From: Rhodococcoides fascians NBRC 12155 = LMG 3623
Lineage (GTDB): Bacteria; Actinomycetota; Actinomycetes; Mycobacteriales; Mycobacteriaceae
Direction of reading: 5' to 3'
NCBI RefSeq assembly: GCF_001894785.1
Contig: NZ_BCWW01000003.1
Coordinates: 620,001 to 684,000 of the forward strand
Length of the DNA stretch: 64,000 bases
Below the pieces are notes generated by a model that did not search any database, was not told the origin of the DNA, and saw nothing but the letters and a program-made list of their open reading frames with translations. The position numbers were made by a program, and so were the translations under genes. Below are positions 51,075-63,616 of this stretch, piece after piece (position 1 is the first letter of the stretch; each line of letters starts with the position of its first letter).

Positions 51075-52625
51075 TTACTTCTCCTCGTACTTGGGGAACA
51101 CCGGCGTCGGGGCCGGGAGAGCGGTGCCGGGCACCGAACGTGTTGCGATGTCGGCGAATTCGCGGTTCGAAGCCCCGAGCAGGTCGAGGATGCGCGACGC
51201 GGAATCGGGCATGACGGGTTGAGCAAGGATGCTCACGATGCGCAACACCTCGATCGTCACGTACAGCACGGTGGCCATGCGATCGGGGTCGGTCTTGCGC
51301 AGCACCCATGGCTGCTGCAGCGAGAAGTAGCGGTTGGTCTCGCCGAGTACCGACCAGATCGCTTCGAGTGCGGAATGGATTGCCTGCACGTCGAATTCGC
51401 GGCGGCAGATCTCCAGCAGCGCGTCCGCGCGGGCCAGCATCGCCTCGTCCTCGGCGGTGAATGCACCCGGTGTCGGGAGCTGTCCTTCGAGGTTCTTCGC
51501 CACCATCGTCAGCGAACGCTGCGCGAGGTTGCCCAGTTCGTTGGACAGGTCGGCATTGACGCGGGCGACGATTGCCTCGTGGCTGTAGCTGCCGTCCTGC
51601 CCGAACGAGACCTCGCGGAGAAAGAAGAAGCGCACCGGATCGAGGCCGTAGTTCTCCACCAACGAGTCGGGGGTCAGCACGTTGCCCAGAGACTTGGACA
51701 TCTTCTCGCCCTTGACATTCAAGAACCCGTGCACGAACACCCGCTTGGGTAGCTCGATGCCTGCGGACATCAGGAATGCAGGCCAGTAGACGGTGTGGAA
51801 CCTCGTGATGTCCTTGCCGATGACGTGCAGATCGGCGGGCCAGAACCTCCGGTACGCCTCCGAGTCGGTCTCGGGGAAACCCGCACCGGTGAGGTAGTTG
51901 GTCAACGCGTCGACCCACACGTACATCACGTGCGCGGGATCGCCGGGTACCGGCACACCCCAGTCGAATGTGGTCCGAGAGATCGACAGGTCGCGCAGAC
52001 CGCCCTTGACGAAGTTCACGATCTCGTTGCGGCGCGTGTTCGGCGCGATGAAATCGGGCGACGCGTCGTACATCTCGAGCAGTTTGTCCTGGTACTGCGA
52101 GAGCCGGAAGAAGTACGACGACTCCTCGGTCCACTCGACGGGCGTGTTCGTCTCGGTCGCGACGCGGGAGCCGTCCTCGGTCAGGGTGGTCTCGGCCTCG
52201 GTGTAGAACGCCTCGTCGCGGACCGAGTACCAGCCGGAGTAGGAGTCGAGGTAGATGTCGCCGTTCGCCTCCATCCGTCGCCACAGTTCCTGGCTGGCGG
52301 CATGGTGGTCGGCATCGGTGGTGCGGATGAAGCGGCCGTAGGAGCTCTGCAGCAGATCGTGCGCCGCCTGGAAGGCGTCGGAATTGCGCGCCGCGAGCTC
52401 GCGGACGTCGATGCCCTCGTTCTGCGCGGTCTGCTGCATCTTGAGGCCGTGCTCGTCGGTTCCCGTCAGAAAACGCACGTCGTAGCCATCGAGGCGCTTA
52501 AAGCGCGCGATCGTGTCGGTGGCGATGTATTCGTACGCGTGCCCGATGTGGGGTGCTCCGTTGGGGTACGCGATTGCCGTGGTGACGTAGAAGGGTGGCC
52601 GTGAGGCATCAGCTGGCGCAGTCAT
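51075..52625 (-). CDS. metG: Methionyl-tRNA synthetase
   Basis: A 516-residue class I aminoacyl-tRNA synthetase. The HIGH-type motif PHIGHAYEY is near residue ~25 and the KMSKS loop ([10 protein letters not shown]) near ~305. A helical anticodon-binding domain follows. There is no C-terminal EMAP-II-type tRNA-binding domain, as in mycobacteria. Divergent from tatD with a 21-bp gap. Confidence 0.96.
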   Translation of the reverse strand: MTAPADASRPPFYVTTAIAYPNGAPHIGHAYEYIATDTIARFKRLDGYDVRFLTGTDEHGLKMQQTAQNEGIDVRELAARNSDAFQAAHDLLQSSYGRFIRTTDADHHAASQELWRRMEANGDIYLDSYSGWYSVRDEAFYTEAETTLTEDGSRVATETNTPVEWTEESSYFFRLSQYQDKLLEMYDASPDFIAPNTRRNEIVNFVKGGLRDLSISRTTFDWGVPVPGDPAHVMYVWVDALTNYLTGAGFPETDSEAYRRFWPADLHVIGKDITRFHTVYWPAFLMSAGIELPKRVFVHGFLNVKGEKMSKSLGNVLTPDSLVENYGLDPVRFFFLREVSFGQDGSYSHEAIVARVNADLSNELGNLAQRSLTMVAKNLEGQLPTPGAFTAEDEAMLARADALLEICRREFDVQAIHSALEAIWSVLGETNRYFSLQQPWVLRKTDPDRMATVLYVTIEVLRIVSILAQPVMPDSASRILDLLGASNREFADIATRSVPGTALPAPTPVFPKYEEK

Positions 52626-52646
52626 GGTGCGCCTACTCTATCCAGC

Positions 52647-53474
52647 GTGAGTAGAGAACGTCCCGCGCCACCGCTGCCCGATGCCGTCGGCACCCTCGTC
52701 GACGCCCACACCCACCTCGATGCCTGCGGAGCGACCGATGCCGCGAGCGTGGCCGCGATCGTCGATCGCGCCGAGTCGGTGGGGGTCACCCGGGTTGTCA
52801 CGATCGCCGACGACCTCGACGCCGCGCGCTTCGCCGTCGACGCTGCATCCTGGGATCCACGGGTGTGGGCGGCGGTCGCGATCCATCCCACCCGCGCGAA
52901 CGTGCTCGACGACGCAGCGAAGGCCGAGATCGAACGACTCGCGGCCGATCCCCGCGTCGTCGCTATCGGCGAAACGGGTCTGGACTACTACTGGCCCGGC
53001 AAGCTCGACGACTGTGCGACGGTCGCGGAGCAGCACGAGGGATTTCGCTGGCACATCGATCTCGCCAAGCGCCTCGGGAAGCCGCTGATGATCCACAACC
53101 GCGAGGCCGACGAGGATCTGCTCGCGGTCCTGGTCGCCGAGGGCGCTCCGGAGACGGTCATCTTCCACTGCTTCTCCGGCGGGCCCGAGACCGCCAAGGC
53201 CTGCGTCGACGCCGGTTACGTTCTCAGCTTCTCGGGGACGGTCAGTTTCAAGAACGCGCATGCGCTGCGTGAGGCCGCAGTGCTGGTGCCCGACGAGCTG
53301 GTGCTGGTGGAAACGGATGCTCCGTTTCTCACGCCGCATCCGTTTCGCGGTGCACCCAACGAGCCGTACTGCCTGCCGTACACCGCCCGGGCACTGGCCG
53401 AGGTTCGTGGCCAGGACCCGGCCGAACTGGCGGCGCATGCCACGGCGAATGCCGAGCGGGTGTACGGGCTGTAG
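52647..53474 (+). CDS. tatD: TatD-family metal-dependent DNase
   Basis: A 275-residue TIM-barrel hydrolase. Metal-binding motifs are in order: DAHTHLDA, GETGLDYYW, IHNREADED, FHCFSGG and VETDAPFL. TatD enzymes have 3'-5' exonuclease activity on damaged DNA and may aid quality control. GTG start; begins the tatD-rpfB-ksgA-ispE run conserved in M. tuberculosis (Rv1008-Rv1011). Confidence 0.94.
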   Translation: MSRERPAPPLPDAVGTLVDAHTHLDACGATDAASVAAIVDRAESVGVTRVVTIADDLDAARFAVDAASWDPRVWAAVAIHPTRANVLDDAAKAEIERLAADPRVVAIGETGLDYYWPGKLDDCATVAEQHEGFRWHIDLAKRLGKPLMIHNREADEDLLAVLVAEGAPETVIFHCFSGGPETAKACVDAGYVLSFSGTVSFKNAHALREAAVLVPDELVLVETDAPFLTPHPFRGAPNEPYCLPYTARALAEVRGQDPAELAAHATANAERVYGL

Positions 53475-53519
53475 CTCCTTGGGTTGCGGCGGAGGTACTA
53501 ATTCGTTACCGTACCGTGA

Positions 53520-54704
<1,185 letters not shown>

Positions 54705-54732
54705 TCACCTGCCCGCCCGTAGAGTTCGCACC

Positions 54733-55608
54733 GTGTCCGAACATGTGAGGGGAGCTGCGGCTCTGCTCGGTCCTGCCGAAGTCCGCTCTCTCGCTGCCGA
54801 GCTCGACGTGCGTCCCACCAAACAACTCGGCCAGAACTTCGTGCACGACGCCAACACCGTGCGACGCATCGTCGCTTCCGCCGGTGTCGGACCTCAGGAC
54901 ACCGTCCTCGAAGTCGGTCCCGGCCTCGGATCGTTGACTCTCGCTCTGCTCGATGTGGCCGACGCCGTTGTCGCGGTCGAGATCGACCCCAAGCTCGCGA
55001 CCCGGCTGCCCATCACGGTGGCCGACCGCGCCCCCACCCTCGCCGAACGGTTGACGGTCATCGAAGCCGACGCGTTGCGCGTACGGGCCGAGGACATTCC
55101 CGGACACCCGACGGCATTGGTGGCGAACCTGCCGTACAACGTCGCGGTGCCTGTGCTCATTCACCTGTTTTCGGAGCTACCCAGCCTGCGGGTGGCCGTG
55201 GTGATGGTCCAGGCCGAGGTTGCCGATCGCCTCGCCGCGGTACCGGGAAGCAAGATCTACGGCATTCCCAGCGTCAAGGCCCGATTCTTCGGTGACGTCA
55301 AACGGGCCGGGGCAGTAGGCCGTTCGGTGTTCTGGCCGGTTCCCAAAGTGGAATCGGGGCTGGTGCGCATCGATCGATACGCCGAGCCGCCGTGGCCGAC
55401 CGACACTGCACACCGGAAGTCGGTATTCGCCGTCATCGACGCCTCATTCGCCCAGCGCCGCAAGACTTTACGAGCAGCCCTCGCAGGGTGGGCCGGATCA
55501 CCCGTCGCCGCGGAGCGCAGACTCCGTGAGGCCGGAATCGATCCCACGGCCCGCGGCGAAACCATCGACGCGGCTGCGTTCGTTCGCCTGGCGGCTACCG
55601 AGGCCTGA
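54733..55608 (+). CDS. ksgA: 16S rRNA dimethyladenosine transferase KsgA (RsmA)
   Basis: A 291-residue SAM methyltransferase that dimethylates A1518 and A1519 of 16S r[21 protein letters not shown], the SAM loop [15 protein letters not shown], the catalytic [11 protein letters not shown], and a [12 protein letters not shown] segment in the C-terminal domain are all visible. GTG start, 28 nt after rpfB. Confidence 0.96.
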   Translation: MSEHVRGAAALLGPAEVRSLAAELDVRPTKQLGQNFVHDANTVRRIVASAGVGPQDTVLEVGPGLGSLTLALLDVADAVVAVEIDPKLATRLPITVADRAPTLAERLTVIEADALRVRAEDIPGHPTALVANLPYNVAVPVLIHLFSELPSLRVAVVMVQAEVADRLAAVPGSKIYGIPSVKARFFGDVKRAGAVGRSVFWPVPKVESGLVRIDRYAEPPWPTDTAHRKSVFAVIDASFAQRRKTLRAALAGWAGSPVAAERRLREAGIDPTARGETIDAAAFVRLAATEA

Positions 55609-55618
55609 CGTCTCGTCC

Positions 55619-56434
55619 TTACAGGTGAATGTCCGACAGTCGCGTCAGTTCGGTCCACTTCGACGCCTCGGCGCGTGCCGCTGCAACAGGTGCGTACCGG
55701 TCGGCCTCGGTGAGACTTCCCAGCTCCAAGCCGGTCGCCGACGCGATGTCTGCTACCGGAACCTGATACGTGCGGTACGGGCCGAGCGGTGAGGGATCGG
55801 TCTCGACCCGAAGCGGCTTGTCGAGAATCGGGTCGAGTGACGGCGACTGATCGAGCACGTATCCGGTGCACGCCGGTGCCAAATCCTGGGACCACGCGGC
55901 AATCTTGAAGAAGCGACGCGGAATGGCAATGCCTCGGTAGATCGGATCGTCGTCGGCGAAGATGCAGCCACTGAACACCGAGAGTCGTTGCCCGTACTGC
56001 TCGGCATGGCCCAGTACGTAATCCTCGAGCCCCAGCCACAGAGTTTTCGATTGGTTCAGAGTGGCCGTCTGCGGAGCGCACACCGTGTAGTGGAAGGTAT
56101 CCGCATTGGCGCGCGTCGCGACCGACAGCTCGCCCCACACCGGATCTCGTCGGCGAACGAGATGCCCACGGTCGAGGTCGTTGTTCGAGTACAACTCGTT
56201 CCCCGCCTGCTGCGCTGCCGGAAGCCGCTCGTCCAGACGCCAATCATCGCCTCGCTCCAGGTCTTTCAGACTCGAGCCGTCGATGTTCACGCCGGTGACC
56301 GCGGCGAGGCGTCGGGCAGGATCCATGGACACCGAGAAATGCGTGTACGGAAGAACCACCAGGCCTGCTCGACCCGGCAGCGGAACGTCGATGTCGGCCA
56401 GGAAGGTCGGGTCGAAACCGAGTGGGGTCGTCAT
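55619..56434 (-). CDS. DNA/RNA non-specific endonuclease (NUC1 family)
   Basis: A 271-residue protein of the beta-beta-alpha-metal nuclease family (NUC/EndoG). The LDRGHLVRR motif (DRGH, catalytic His) occurs at residue ~92, with an Asn-rich helix further on (QTATLNQS) as in EndoG-like enzymes, and a VFSGCIFADDDPIYRGIAIP strand block. No signal peptide is seen, which is unusual for this mostly secreted family; it may be exported another way or act inside the cell. It sits between ksgA and the WYL gene, breaking the usual ksgA-ispE order, so it was probably inserted. Confidence 0.85.
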   Translation of the reverse strand: MTTPLGFDPTFLADIDVPLPGRAGLVVLPYTHFSVSMDPARRLAAVTGVNIDGSSLKDLERGDDWRLDERLPAAQQAGNELYSNNDLDRGHLVRRRDPVWGELSVATRANADTFHYTVCAPQTATLNQSKTLWLGLEDYVLGHAEQYGQRLSVFSGCIFADDDPIYRGIAIPRRFFKIAAWSQDLAPACTGYVLDQSPSLDPILDKPLRVETDPSPLGPYRTYQVPVADIASATGLELGSLTEADRYAPVAAARAEASKWTELTRLSDIHL

Positions 56435-56446
56435 GGACCCATTGAC

Positions 56447-57436
56447 TCACGCGTCGGTTACCGGAGGGTGAACCGCGGCGAGGTATCGCCGTTCGAGGGC
56501 CGCATGACGCGCGGCGACCACGCGGCATTCCTCTTTCAGTTCCGGCGGGTCGAGCACGGTGAAGTCGGTGTCGAAGGCCGCCAGCCAGCGGGCGATCGAC
56601 GGCAGTGAGTCTCCCGAGAGCACCACCGCACACGAGGTGTCGTCGATGGATTCGATTGTTCCCCAGTGCTCGTCGACCATCGGGGCGATCGTCTCGATCG
56701 GCGCATGCAAACGAATGCGCGCCTGAACCTGGGTGAACGCGCGATCGATTCCCTTCGAGACGAACGCCGCCGCCCCGCCTGCAGGCAACTCTCGCGGGGT
56801 AAACCGAGGACCCGTCGGGATCTTCGGAATCAGGCGATCCACTCGATACGATCGCCAATCCTGGCGCAGCACATCCCAACCCAGCAGATACCACCGCGCT
56901 CCCGCCCGAACCAAGCTGTAGGGCTCCACCTCGCGCCGAGACTCCGAACCGTCGTGCTTGCGGTAGTCGAATCTCAGTCGCTCGTGACCGTGGCACACCG
57001 CAGCCACCGTCGACAACACCGCCGCATCCACCGCAGACCGCGGGGTGTGCTCCACCACGTCGATACGGAGGGCGTCGAGCCGATGCCGGATGCGCGACGG
57101 CATCACCTGCCGCAGCTTCGTCAACGCACGCAACGACGCCTCGCCGATCCCCGCCACCGACCCACCGGCCGCCGACTGCAAACCGAACGCCACCGCCAAC
57201 GCCTCGTCGTCGTCGAGCAGTAGCGGGGGCATCTCGGCACCAGGCCCCAACTGATAGCCGCCGCCGACGCCCGGCGTCGCATTGACCGGATAACCGATAT
57301 CGCGCAACTTGTCGACATCGCGCCGCAGCGTGCGAGGCGTCACGTCGAGCCGTTCCGCCAGCTCTGCACCCGCCCAATCGCGCCGGGTCTGCAGAAGCGA
57401 CAACAGCCGCAACAGCCGGGCCGAGGTTTCCTTCAT
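56447..57436 (-). CDS. WYL-domain transcriptional regulator (DeoR-type HTH)
   Basis: A 329-residue regulator. The N-terminal winged helix ([40 protein letters not shown]) is followed by a WYL domain with [16 protein letters not shown] and SYRVDRLIP, and a WCX-like C-terminal part. WYL proteins bind nucleic acid or nucleotide ligands and often control stress or defence genes. The start MKETSARLL at 57436 is preferred; the upstream frame reads through a direct-repeat region. It may control the adjacent nuclease gene (12 bp apart, same strand). Confidence 0.88.
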   Translation of the reverse strand: MKETSARLLRLLSLLQTRRDWAGAELAERLDVTPRTLRRDVDKLRDIGYPVNATPGVGGGYQLGPGAEMPPLLLDDDEALAVAFGLQSAAGGSVAGIGEASLRALTKLRQVMPSRIRHRLDALRIDVVEHTPRSAVDAAVLSTVAAVCHGHERLRFDYRKHDGSESRREVEPYSLVRAGARWYLLGWDVLRQDWRSYRVDRLIPKIPTGPRFTPRELPAGGAAAFVSKGIDRAFTQVQARIRLHAPIETIAPMVDEHWGTIESIDDTSCAVVLSGDSLPSIARWLAAFDTDFTVLDPPELKEECRVVAARHAALERRYLAAVHPPVTDA

Positions 57437-57499
57437 ATCCACACAATGCCACCGAATGCGGACACCTTCGGTCCTCTTTACTCTCTCTTGCCGCCACCG

Positions 57500-57553
57500 A
57501 AGTCCACTCAACGTGACATTGACCCCCGAAAAGTCCACCGAACGTGACATTGA
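57500..57553. repeat. Two 23-bp direct repeats in the WYL-ispE intergenic region
   Basis: AAGTCCACTCAACGTGACAT at 57500 and AAGTCCACCGAACGTGACAT at 57531 (each followed by TGA) share 21 of 23 positions and are spaced 31 bp apart, about three helical turns. They lie 64 bp upstream of the WYL start and ~65 bp before ispE. Possible tandem operator sites. Confidence 0.6.
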
Positions 57554-57617
57554 GTACCCCCAGGTGGGCCGCCTGATGGTGAACCCGGCCCCTGTTTCTC
57601 CACTACTGTGGTTAAAC

Positions 57618-58552
57618 GTGCTGTCTGTCGTTCCCACGCCCGTTGTCGTTCGGGCCCCGTCGAAGGTGAATCTGCATCTTTCGGTCGGTGACCTGCGTCC
57701 CGACGGCTTTCACGAGTTGACGACGGTTTTCCAGGCGCTGTCTCTCTCCGACGAGTTGTCGGTCGTTCCGGCGAAGGCGTTGTCGGTTCGGGTGCGCGGC
57801 GACGACGCGAAGGTCGTTCCGACGGATTCGCGGAACCTGGTCTGGAAGGCCGCCGAGTTGTTGGGCCGTCGGGTCGGGCGCGAGCCGTCGGTGGAGATCA
57901 CCATCGACAAGGGCATTCCGGTCGCCGGCGGCATGGCGGGCGGTAGTGCCGATGCTGCCGCGACGTTGGTTGCGCTCAACGCGATGTGGCATCTCGAACT
58001 CTCGCGTGACGAGCTCGACGAGGTGGCGGCCGAACTCGGTAGCGATGTGCCGTTCTCGTTGCACGGTGGGACTGCCGTCGGTACCGGCCGCGGTGAGAAG
58101 TTGCTTCCGGTGCTCTCGCGTAACAACTTTCATTGGGTTCTGGCTCTGGCGAAGGGTGGTCTGCAGACCCCTGCCGTGTACGGCGAGCTCGATCAGTTGC
58201 GGGCCAAGGGCGATCCGCCCAGGCTCGGCGGCACCGAGGATCTGATGCATGCCCTCGCGTCGGGTGATGCGCGGGCCCTCGCCCCGCTGTTGGGCAACGA
58301 TCTGCAAGCCGCTGCGGTCTCGCTGATGCCGCAGTTGCGTCGCACACTGAGAGCGGGTGTCACTGCGGGTGCGTTGGCGGGCATCGTGTCCGGCTCGGGC
58401 CCCACGTGTGCGTTCCTGTGCGCCGACGCCGATGCGGCGGTGTCGGTGAGCGCTGAATTGTCCGGTGCAGGCGTGTGCCGCACCGTCCGTGTTGCGAGTG
58501 GACCGGTTCCCGGTGCTCGTGTGGTCACTAGTGAATCGAATGGTTTTTCCTG

Positions 58553-58553
<1 letters not shown>
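57618..58553 (+). CDS. ispE: 4-diphosphocytidyl-2-C-methyl-D-erythritol kinase
   Basis: A 311-residue GHMP kinase of the MEP isoprenoid pathway. [20 protein letters not shown] at the N-terminus, the ATP loop [20 protein letters not shown], and a C-terminal [13 protein letters not shown] block are present. The start is probably GTG 57618; a TACTGT hexamer 8 nt upstream would fit a leaderless transcript, while ATG 57576 is an alternative with 14 more residues. Its stop overlaps the ABC-F start (TGATG). Confidence 0.93.
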
Positions 58554-60343
<1,790 letters not shown>

Positions 60344-60349
<6 letters not shown>

Positions 60350-60435
60350 AGGGCTTCGCCCATGTGAGTGGTTGAGTAGAGCCTGCGCCATGTGAGTGGT
60401 AACTCGTGACCTGCTACGAAGTTTCGCGCACATGC
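60344..60435. repeat. Degenerate tandem repeat and hairpin after the ABC-F gene
   Basis: A unit GAGTAGAG...CATGTGAGTGGT occurs twice (60344-60372 and 60374-60400); the first includes the ABC-F stop codon. It is followed by AACTCGTGACCTGCTACGAAGTT, a diverged copy of the palindrome core found at 15663, 17543 and 51029. It looks like a decayed or rearranged member of that family. Confidence 0.55.
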
Positions 60436-60455
60436 GCGCAGCGCATACTGTGGTC

Positions 60456-61139
60456 ATGGCATCGGTCGTCGCAGAAGTGATGGGTTCGGATTTCGCTCGT
60501 CTGCATCCCAAGGTCCAATGGCGTTTCGGTTTGCAGTCCTCGGATCGTCGGGCTCAGTTCGGGGTCGGTGTGATGGAGGAGATGACTCACTCTCGTCTCG
60601 TTCCTCCGCCGCTGCTGTGGGCCGGTCGTAAGCGAGGCCTGTTTCCTGCTGGCGTGGGCAAGGATGTGCCCTTCACCATCGCCAACTATGCGTACGTCGA
60701 CGAATTGGGCCGCGAGACAATGTCTTTCGTGCGTCGCTTCGCGTTCGCCGCGCGTCCGCAGGGGATGAATTCGGTGATGGTGTCGTCGGCAGAATCCGAC
60801 GCATATGCGCTCGACTACCTGGGGTTCTCGTCGGACATGGTGGTGCACACCACGTGTGCGGTCGACTCCGACGGTGGGTTGGTGCTCGAGAGCGAGGTGC
60901 CGCGGTTTCTGCTCGGTCCCATTGCGCCGAAGTTGCCGAAGGTGGCCTCTGCGGTCACGATCGGCCGGGAATGGTGGGACGCGGCAGAGGAACGGCACCG
61001 CATCGAGATCGAAGTCAAGAGCCCGGTGCTCGGCCAGTTGTTCCTGTATCGCGGGTGGTTCACCGCGGAGGAGCGCGAGTGCCGTCCCGCCGACATCCCT
61101 TCCGACGCGCGGCCGCGCTCGATCGAATCACGCGAATAG
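60456..61139 (+). CDS. DUF4166 domain protein
   Basis: A 227-residue protein matching the DUF4166 type: FARLHPKVQWRFGLQSSD at the start, ANYAYVDELGRETMSFVRRF, then SAESDAYALDYLGFSSDMVV and RIEIEVKSPVLGQLFLYRGWF at the end. No catalytic motif is known for the family. ATG 60456 is chosen; TACTGT at 60446-60451 is 4 nt upstream, so a leaderless message is possible but the spacing is short. Function unknown. Confidence 0.75.
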   Translation: MASVVAEVMGSDFARLHPKVQWRFGLQSSDRRAQFGVGVMEEMTHSRLVPPPLLWAGRKRGLFPAGVGKDVPFTIANYAYVDELGRETMSFVRRFAFAARPQGMNSVMVSSAESDAYALDYLGFSSDMVVHTTCAVDSDGGLVLESEVPRFLLGPIAPKLPKVASAVTIGREWWDAAEERHRIEIEVKSPVLGQLFLYRGWFTAEERECRPADIPSDARPRSIESRE

Positions 61140-61184
61140 CGCTACTGTTACGCGTCGATCGAAGCAGGTGAAAGGGAGTCCGCA

Positions 61185-62183
61185 GTGGCCGTAGTCGAAG
61201 CCGAGGTAGTCGGTGGTGTCGGGCATATCGTCCTGAACCGGCCGGAGGCCCTGAACTCGTTGAACGAGGCCATGATCCACGGCATTCGCGCGGCACTCGA
61301 TGCGTGGCGGGACGACGACACCGTCGGTTCGGTTCTGGTGACGAGCAGTTCACCGCGCGCGTTCTGCGCCGGCGGAGACATCAAGGCCATCAGGCAGGCC
61401 GTGATCGACGGCGACCGAGAAGCCGGGCCGCGCTACTTCTCTGCCGAGTACGACCTCGACGAGATCATTGCGACGTACCCCAAGCCGTATGTGGCGGTCA
61501 TCGAGGCCGCGGCGTTCGGGGGAGGGCTCGGAATCTCGGTGCACGGCAGCGTGCGGATCGTGACCGAGAACGCTCTTCTGGCGATGCCGGAGACGGCGAT
61601 CGGATTTGTTCCCGATGTGGGCTCGAGCTACTTCCTGTCCCGGTTGCCCGATCACATCGGACGCTACTTGGCACTGACAGGCACCCGGATCACCGGATCC
61701 GACGCTGTGACACTGGGATTGGCGACACACTTCTGTCCCAGCGAATCCGTTCAGGCGCTGAAGGACGACATTCTCGGTGGCACCGATCTCGGTGCAGCGC
61801 TCGATCGACACACGACCCCGCCGCCGACGACGGAATTGTCGTTCGACGCGAAAGCGGTGGCCACGGTGTTCGAGAAGACGTCGCTCGTCGACATCATCGA
61901 TGCTTTGGAGTGCGATACCGCGTGGTCTCGCTCGACCAAGACTCAGTTGGCAACGCTGTCGCCGACGTCCTTGATGGCCACCGATGCCCTGATCGAGCGG
62001 GCTGCGGACAGTACGTTGCGGGAGTGCCTCGATCGCGAGTTGCGGCTGGCGACATGGATCATCACGGAACCGGACTTCGCCGAGGGTGTGCGCGCAGTGC
62101 TGGTCGACAAGGACCGCGCGCCGCAGTGGAAGCCTCTGGTGCTCGAGATGGTGCGACCAGAGGCCTTCCAGCAGCTGCTGTGA
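61185..62183 (+). CDS. 3-hydroxyisobutyryl-CoA hydrolase (crotonase superfamily)
   Basis: A 332-residue crotonase-fold enzyme of valine catabolism that releases CoA from 3-hydroxyisobutyryl-CoA. LNRPEALNSLNEAMIHGI, FCAGGDIKAI (oxyanion hole), AAFGGGLGISVHGSVRI, and ALLAMPETAIGFVPDVGSSY, whose PE..IGFVPDVG pattern separates hydrolases from enoyl-CoA hydratases, are present. The extra C-terminal ~80 residues also fit HIBYL-CoA hydrolase. GTG start with AAAGGGAG upstream. Confidence 0.87.
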   Translation: MAVVEAEVVGGVGHIVLNRPEALNSLNEAMIHGIRAALDAWRDDDTVGSVLVTSSSPRAFCAGGDIKAIRQAVIDGDREAGPRYFSAEYDLDEIIATYPKPYVAVIEAAAFGGGLGISVHGSVRIVTENALLAMPETAIGFVPDVGSSYFLSRLPDHIGRYLALTGTRITGSDAVTLGLATHFCPSESVQALKDDILGGTDLGAALDRHTTPPPTTELSFDAKAVATVFEKTSLVDIIDALECDTAWSRSTKTQLATLSPTSLMATDALIERAADSTLRECLDRELRLATWIITEPDFAEGVRAVLVDKDRAPQWKPLVLEMVRPEAFQQLL

Positions 62184-62194
62184 CCGTCAGTGGG

Positions 62195-62806
62195 TCAGCG
62201 GTAACCCTTGGCGGGGTTCTGCAGGTCCAGCACGATGGTCTGGCCGTTGGAACGCACGTGGATCTCCGGGTTCTGCAGACCACCGGAGACGAGGTATTCG
62301 CCGAGGAGCTGAAGCAGCTCGTCGGGGCCGACGGAGGTGTCGGGAGTGCGGATGTCGCCGGTGCGGCTGCCGAGTTCGTTCTGGGTCAGCCGACCCGCGA
62401 TACGAACCGAGGCGACGCCCATAGCGGTACGACGGTCGGGTGCCTGGCCGCGGCCGAGAGACGGCGACGTGCTGCCGCTGGAGGCGTGAGCGGTGGAACG
62501 GCCGTTGGTGGGCAGGCCGTGTTCTGAGATCTGATCGCTGGTGGTCACTTCAACCTCGTTCGATTCCGTGGCGGGCTTCTCTGATGCTGCGGGCTGTGGA
62601 GCGGATGCCGTGTCGGTGGACGTGACCACTGCCGCCGGGAAATCGGTGGTGGTTTCGGCCGCCTTCTCGGCGGGTGCAGCTACCGAACTGTCGGTGCGGG
62701 CACCGTTGGACGGAGTGGAATCGGACTTCGGCGGCGTCGCCAAACGATGCGCGGGAGCGCCACCGACCTTGATCCCGGCCAATGGGTAGTTCGTTCCCTT
62801 AGTCAT
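62195..62806 (-). CDS. Hypothetical protein with disordered N-terminus
   Basis: A 203-residue protein. Residues ~15-130 are low-complexity, rich in Ala, Ser, Thr, Pro and Glu; the conserved-looking part is the C-terminal ~55 residues (VGPDELLQLLGEYLVSGGLQ, then PEIHVRSNGQTIVLDLQNP). No family recognised. ATG 62806 (MTKGTNYPLAG) is chosen over an ATG four codons upstream. It converges on the hydrolase gene with an 11-bp gap. Confidence 0.6.
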   Translation of the reverse strand: MTKGTNYPLAGIKVGGAPAHRLATPPKSDSTPSNGARTDSSVAAPAEKAAETTTDFPAAVVTSTDTASAPQPAASEKPATESNEVEVTTSDQISEHGLPTNGRSTAHASSGSTSPSLGRGQAPDRRTAMGVASVRIAGRLTQNELGSRTGDIRTPDTSVGPDELLQLLGEYLVSGGLQNPEIHVRSNGQTIVLDLQNPAKGYR

Positions 62807-62953
62807 GTCGTTTTCCACTTCATCGTGATTCTCGGGTGGTTCCGCGCCGAGACGCCATGATCGGAGAACTCACATGACGCCCAACTCGGCGTCGAGCACG
62901 CCAAAACGTACTCGAAGTTTGTTCGGACCGCCTGAGAGTAGCATCACGATTGT

Positions 62954-63607
62954 TTAGATCGCCATTTTTTGGTCCAAAGGCTTGTTCTGGATCCTGAACC
63001 ACACCACGAAACCCCAGGTCACAAACCCGGCGTATACCAAGTAGAGGACAGCGGACGGGTAGAAACCGGCAATCACCAGCAGCGGGACGCCCACGATGTC
63101 CACCGCGATCCAGATGAGCCAGAATTCGGTGAGCCCGCGGGCCATGCCGAACGTCGCCAGCATCGAACCGGTGAAGATCCACGCATCGGCCCACTTGCCG
63201 AACGAACCGAGGTACCCGAACAGCTGCGCGAACACGATCGTTCCGACGACTGCGACAGTGATCATCACCAGTCGCTCACGGGCAGTGCCCCAGCGCGGAA
63301 CGACGGCGGCCCCCGAGTTCTTCGAGCCGCGCATCCACCGGGCCAGCCCGTAGGCGCTGACGGCAATGAACATCAGCTGCCGTCCGGCTTGTCCGTACAG
63401 ATCCAACGCCTGCGGAGTGTGGAACACCCCGCCCATGAAGACGGTGAACAGCAGCGCATTTCCGATGATCCCCACCGGCCATGCCCACACGACTCGACGC
63501 ATCCCGCCGACCGCGGAGAGCAGTCCGAAGCCGTTCCCGATCACCTCGCGCCACAGCACCGGGTGGCCCAGCACGCTGAATTCGGCGTCGAGCAGATCTG
63601 TCAGCAC
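62954..63607 (-). CDS. pnuC: Nicotinamide riboside transporter PnuC
   Basis: A 217-residue membrane protein with seven helices: VGIIGNALLFTVFMGG, the conserved LYGQAGRQLMFIAVSAYGLARWMRG block (in two parts), and WLIWIAVDIVGVPLLV. PnuC takes up nicotinamide riboside by facilitated diffusion for NAD salvage. GTG start at 63607, 9 bp after the prfC stop, so probably co-transcribed with prfC. A 147-bp gap separates it from the hypothetical gene downstream. Confidence 0.92.
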   Translation of the reverse strand: MLTDLLDAEFSVLGHPVLWREVIGNGFGLLSAVGGMRRVVWAWPVGIIGNALLFTVFMGGVFHTPQALDLYGQAGRQLMFIAVSAYGLARWMRGSKNSGAAVVPRWGTARERLVMITVAVVGTIVFAQLFGYLGSFGKWADAWIFTGSMLATFGMARGLTEFWLIWIAVDIVGVPLLVIAGFYPSAVLYLVYAGFVTWGFVVWFRIQNKPLDQKMAI

Positions 63608-63616
63608 CGCGACAGG

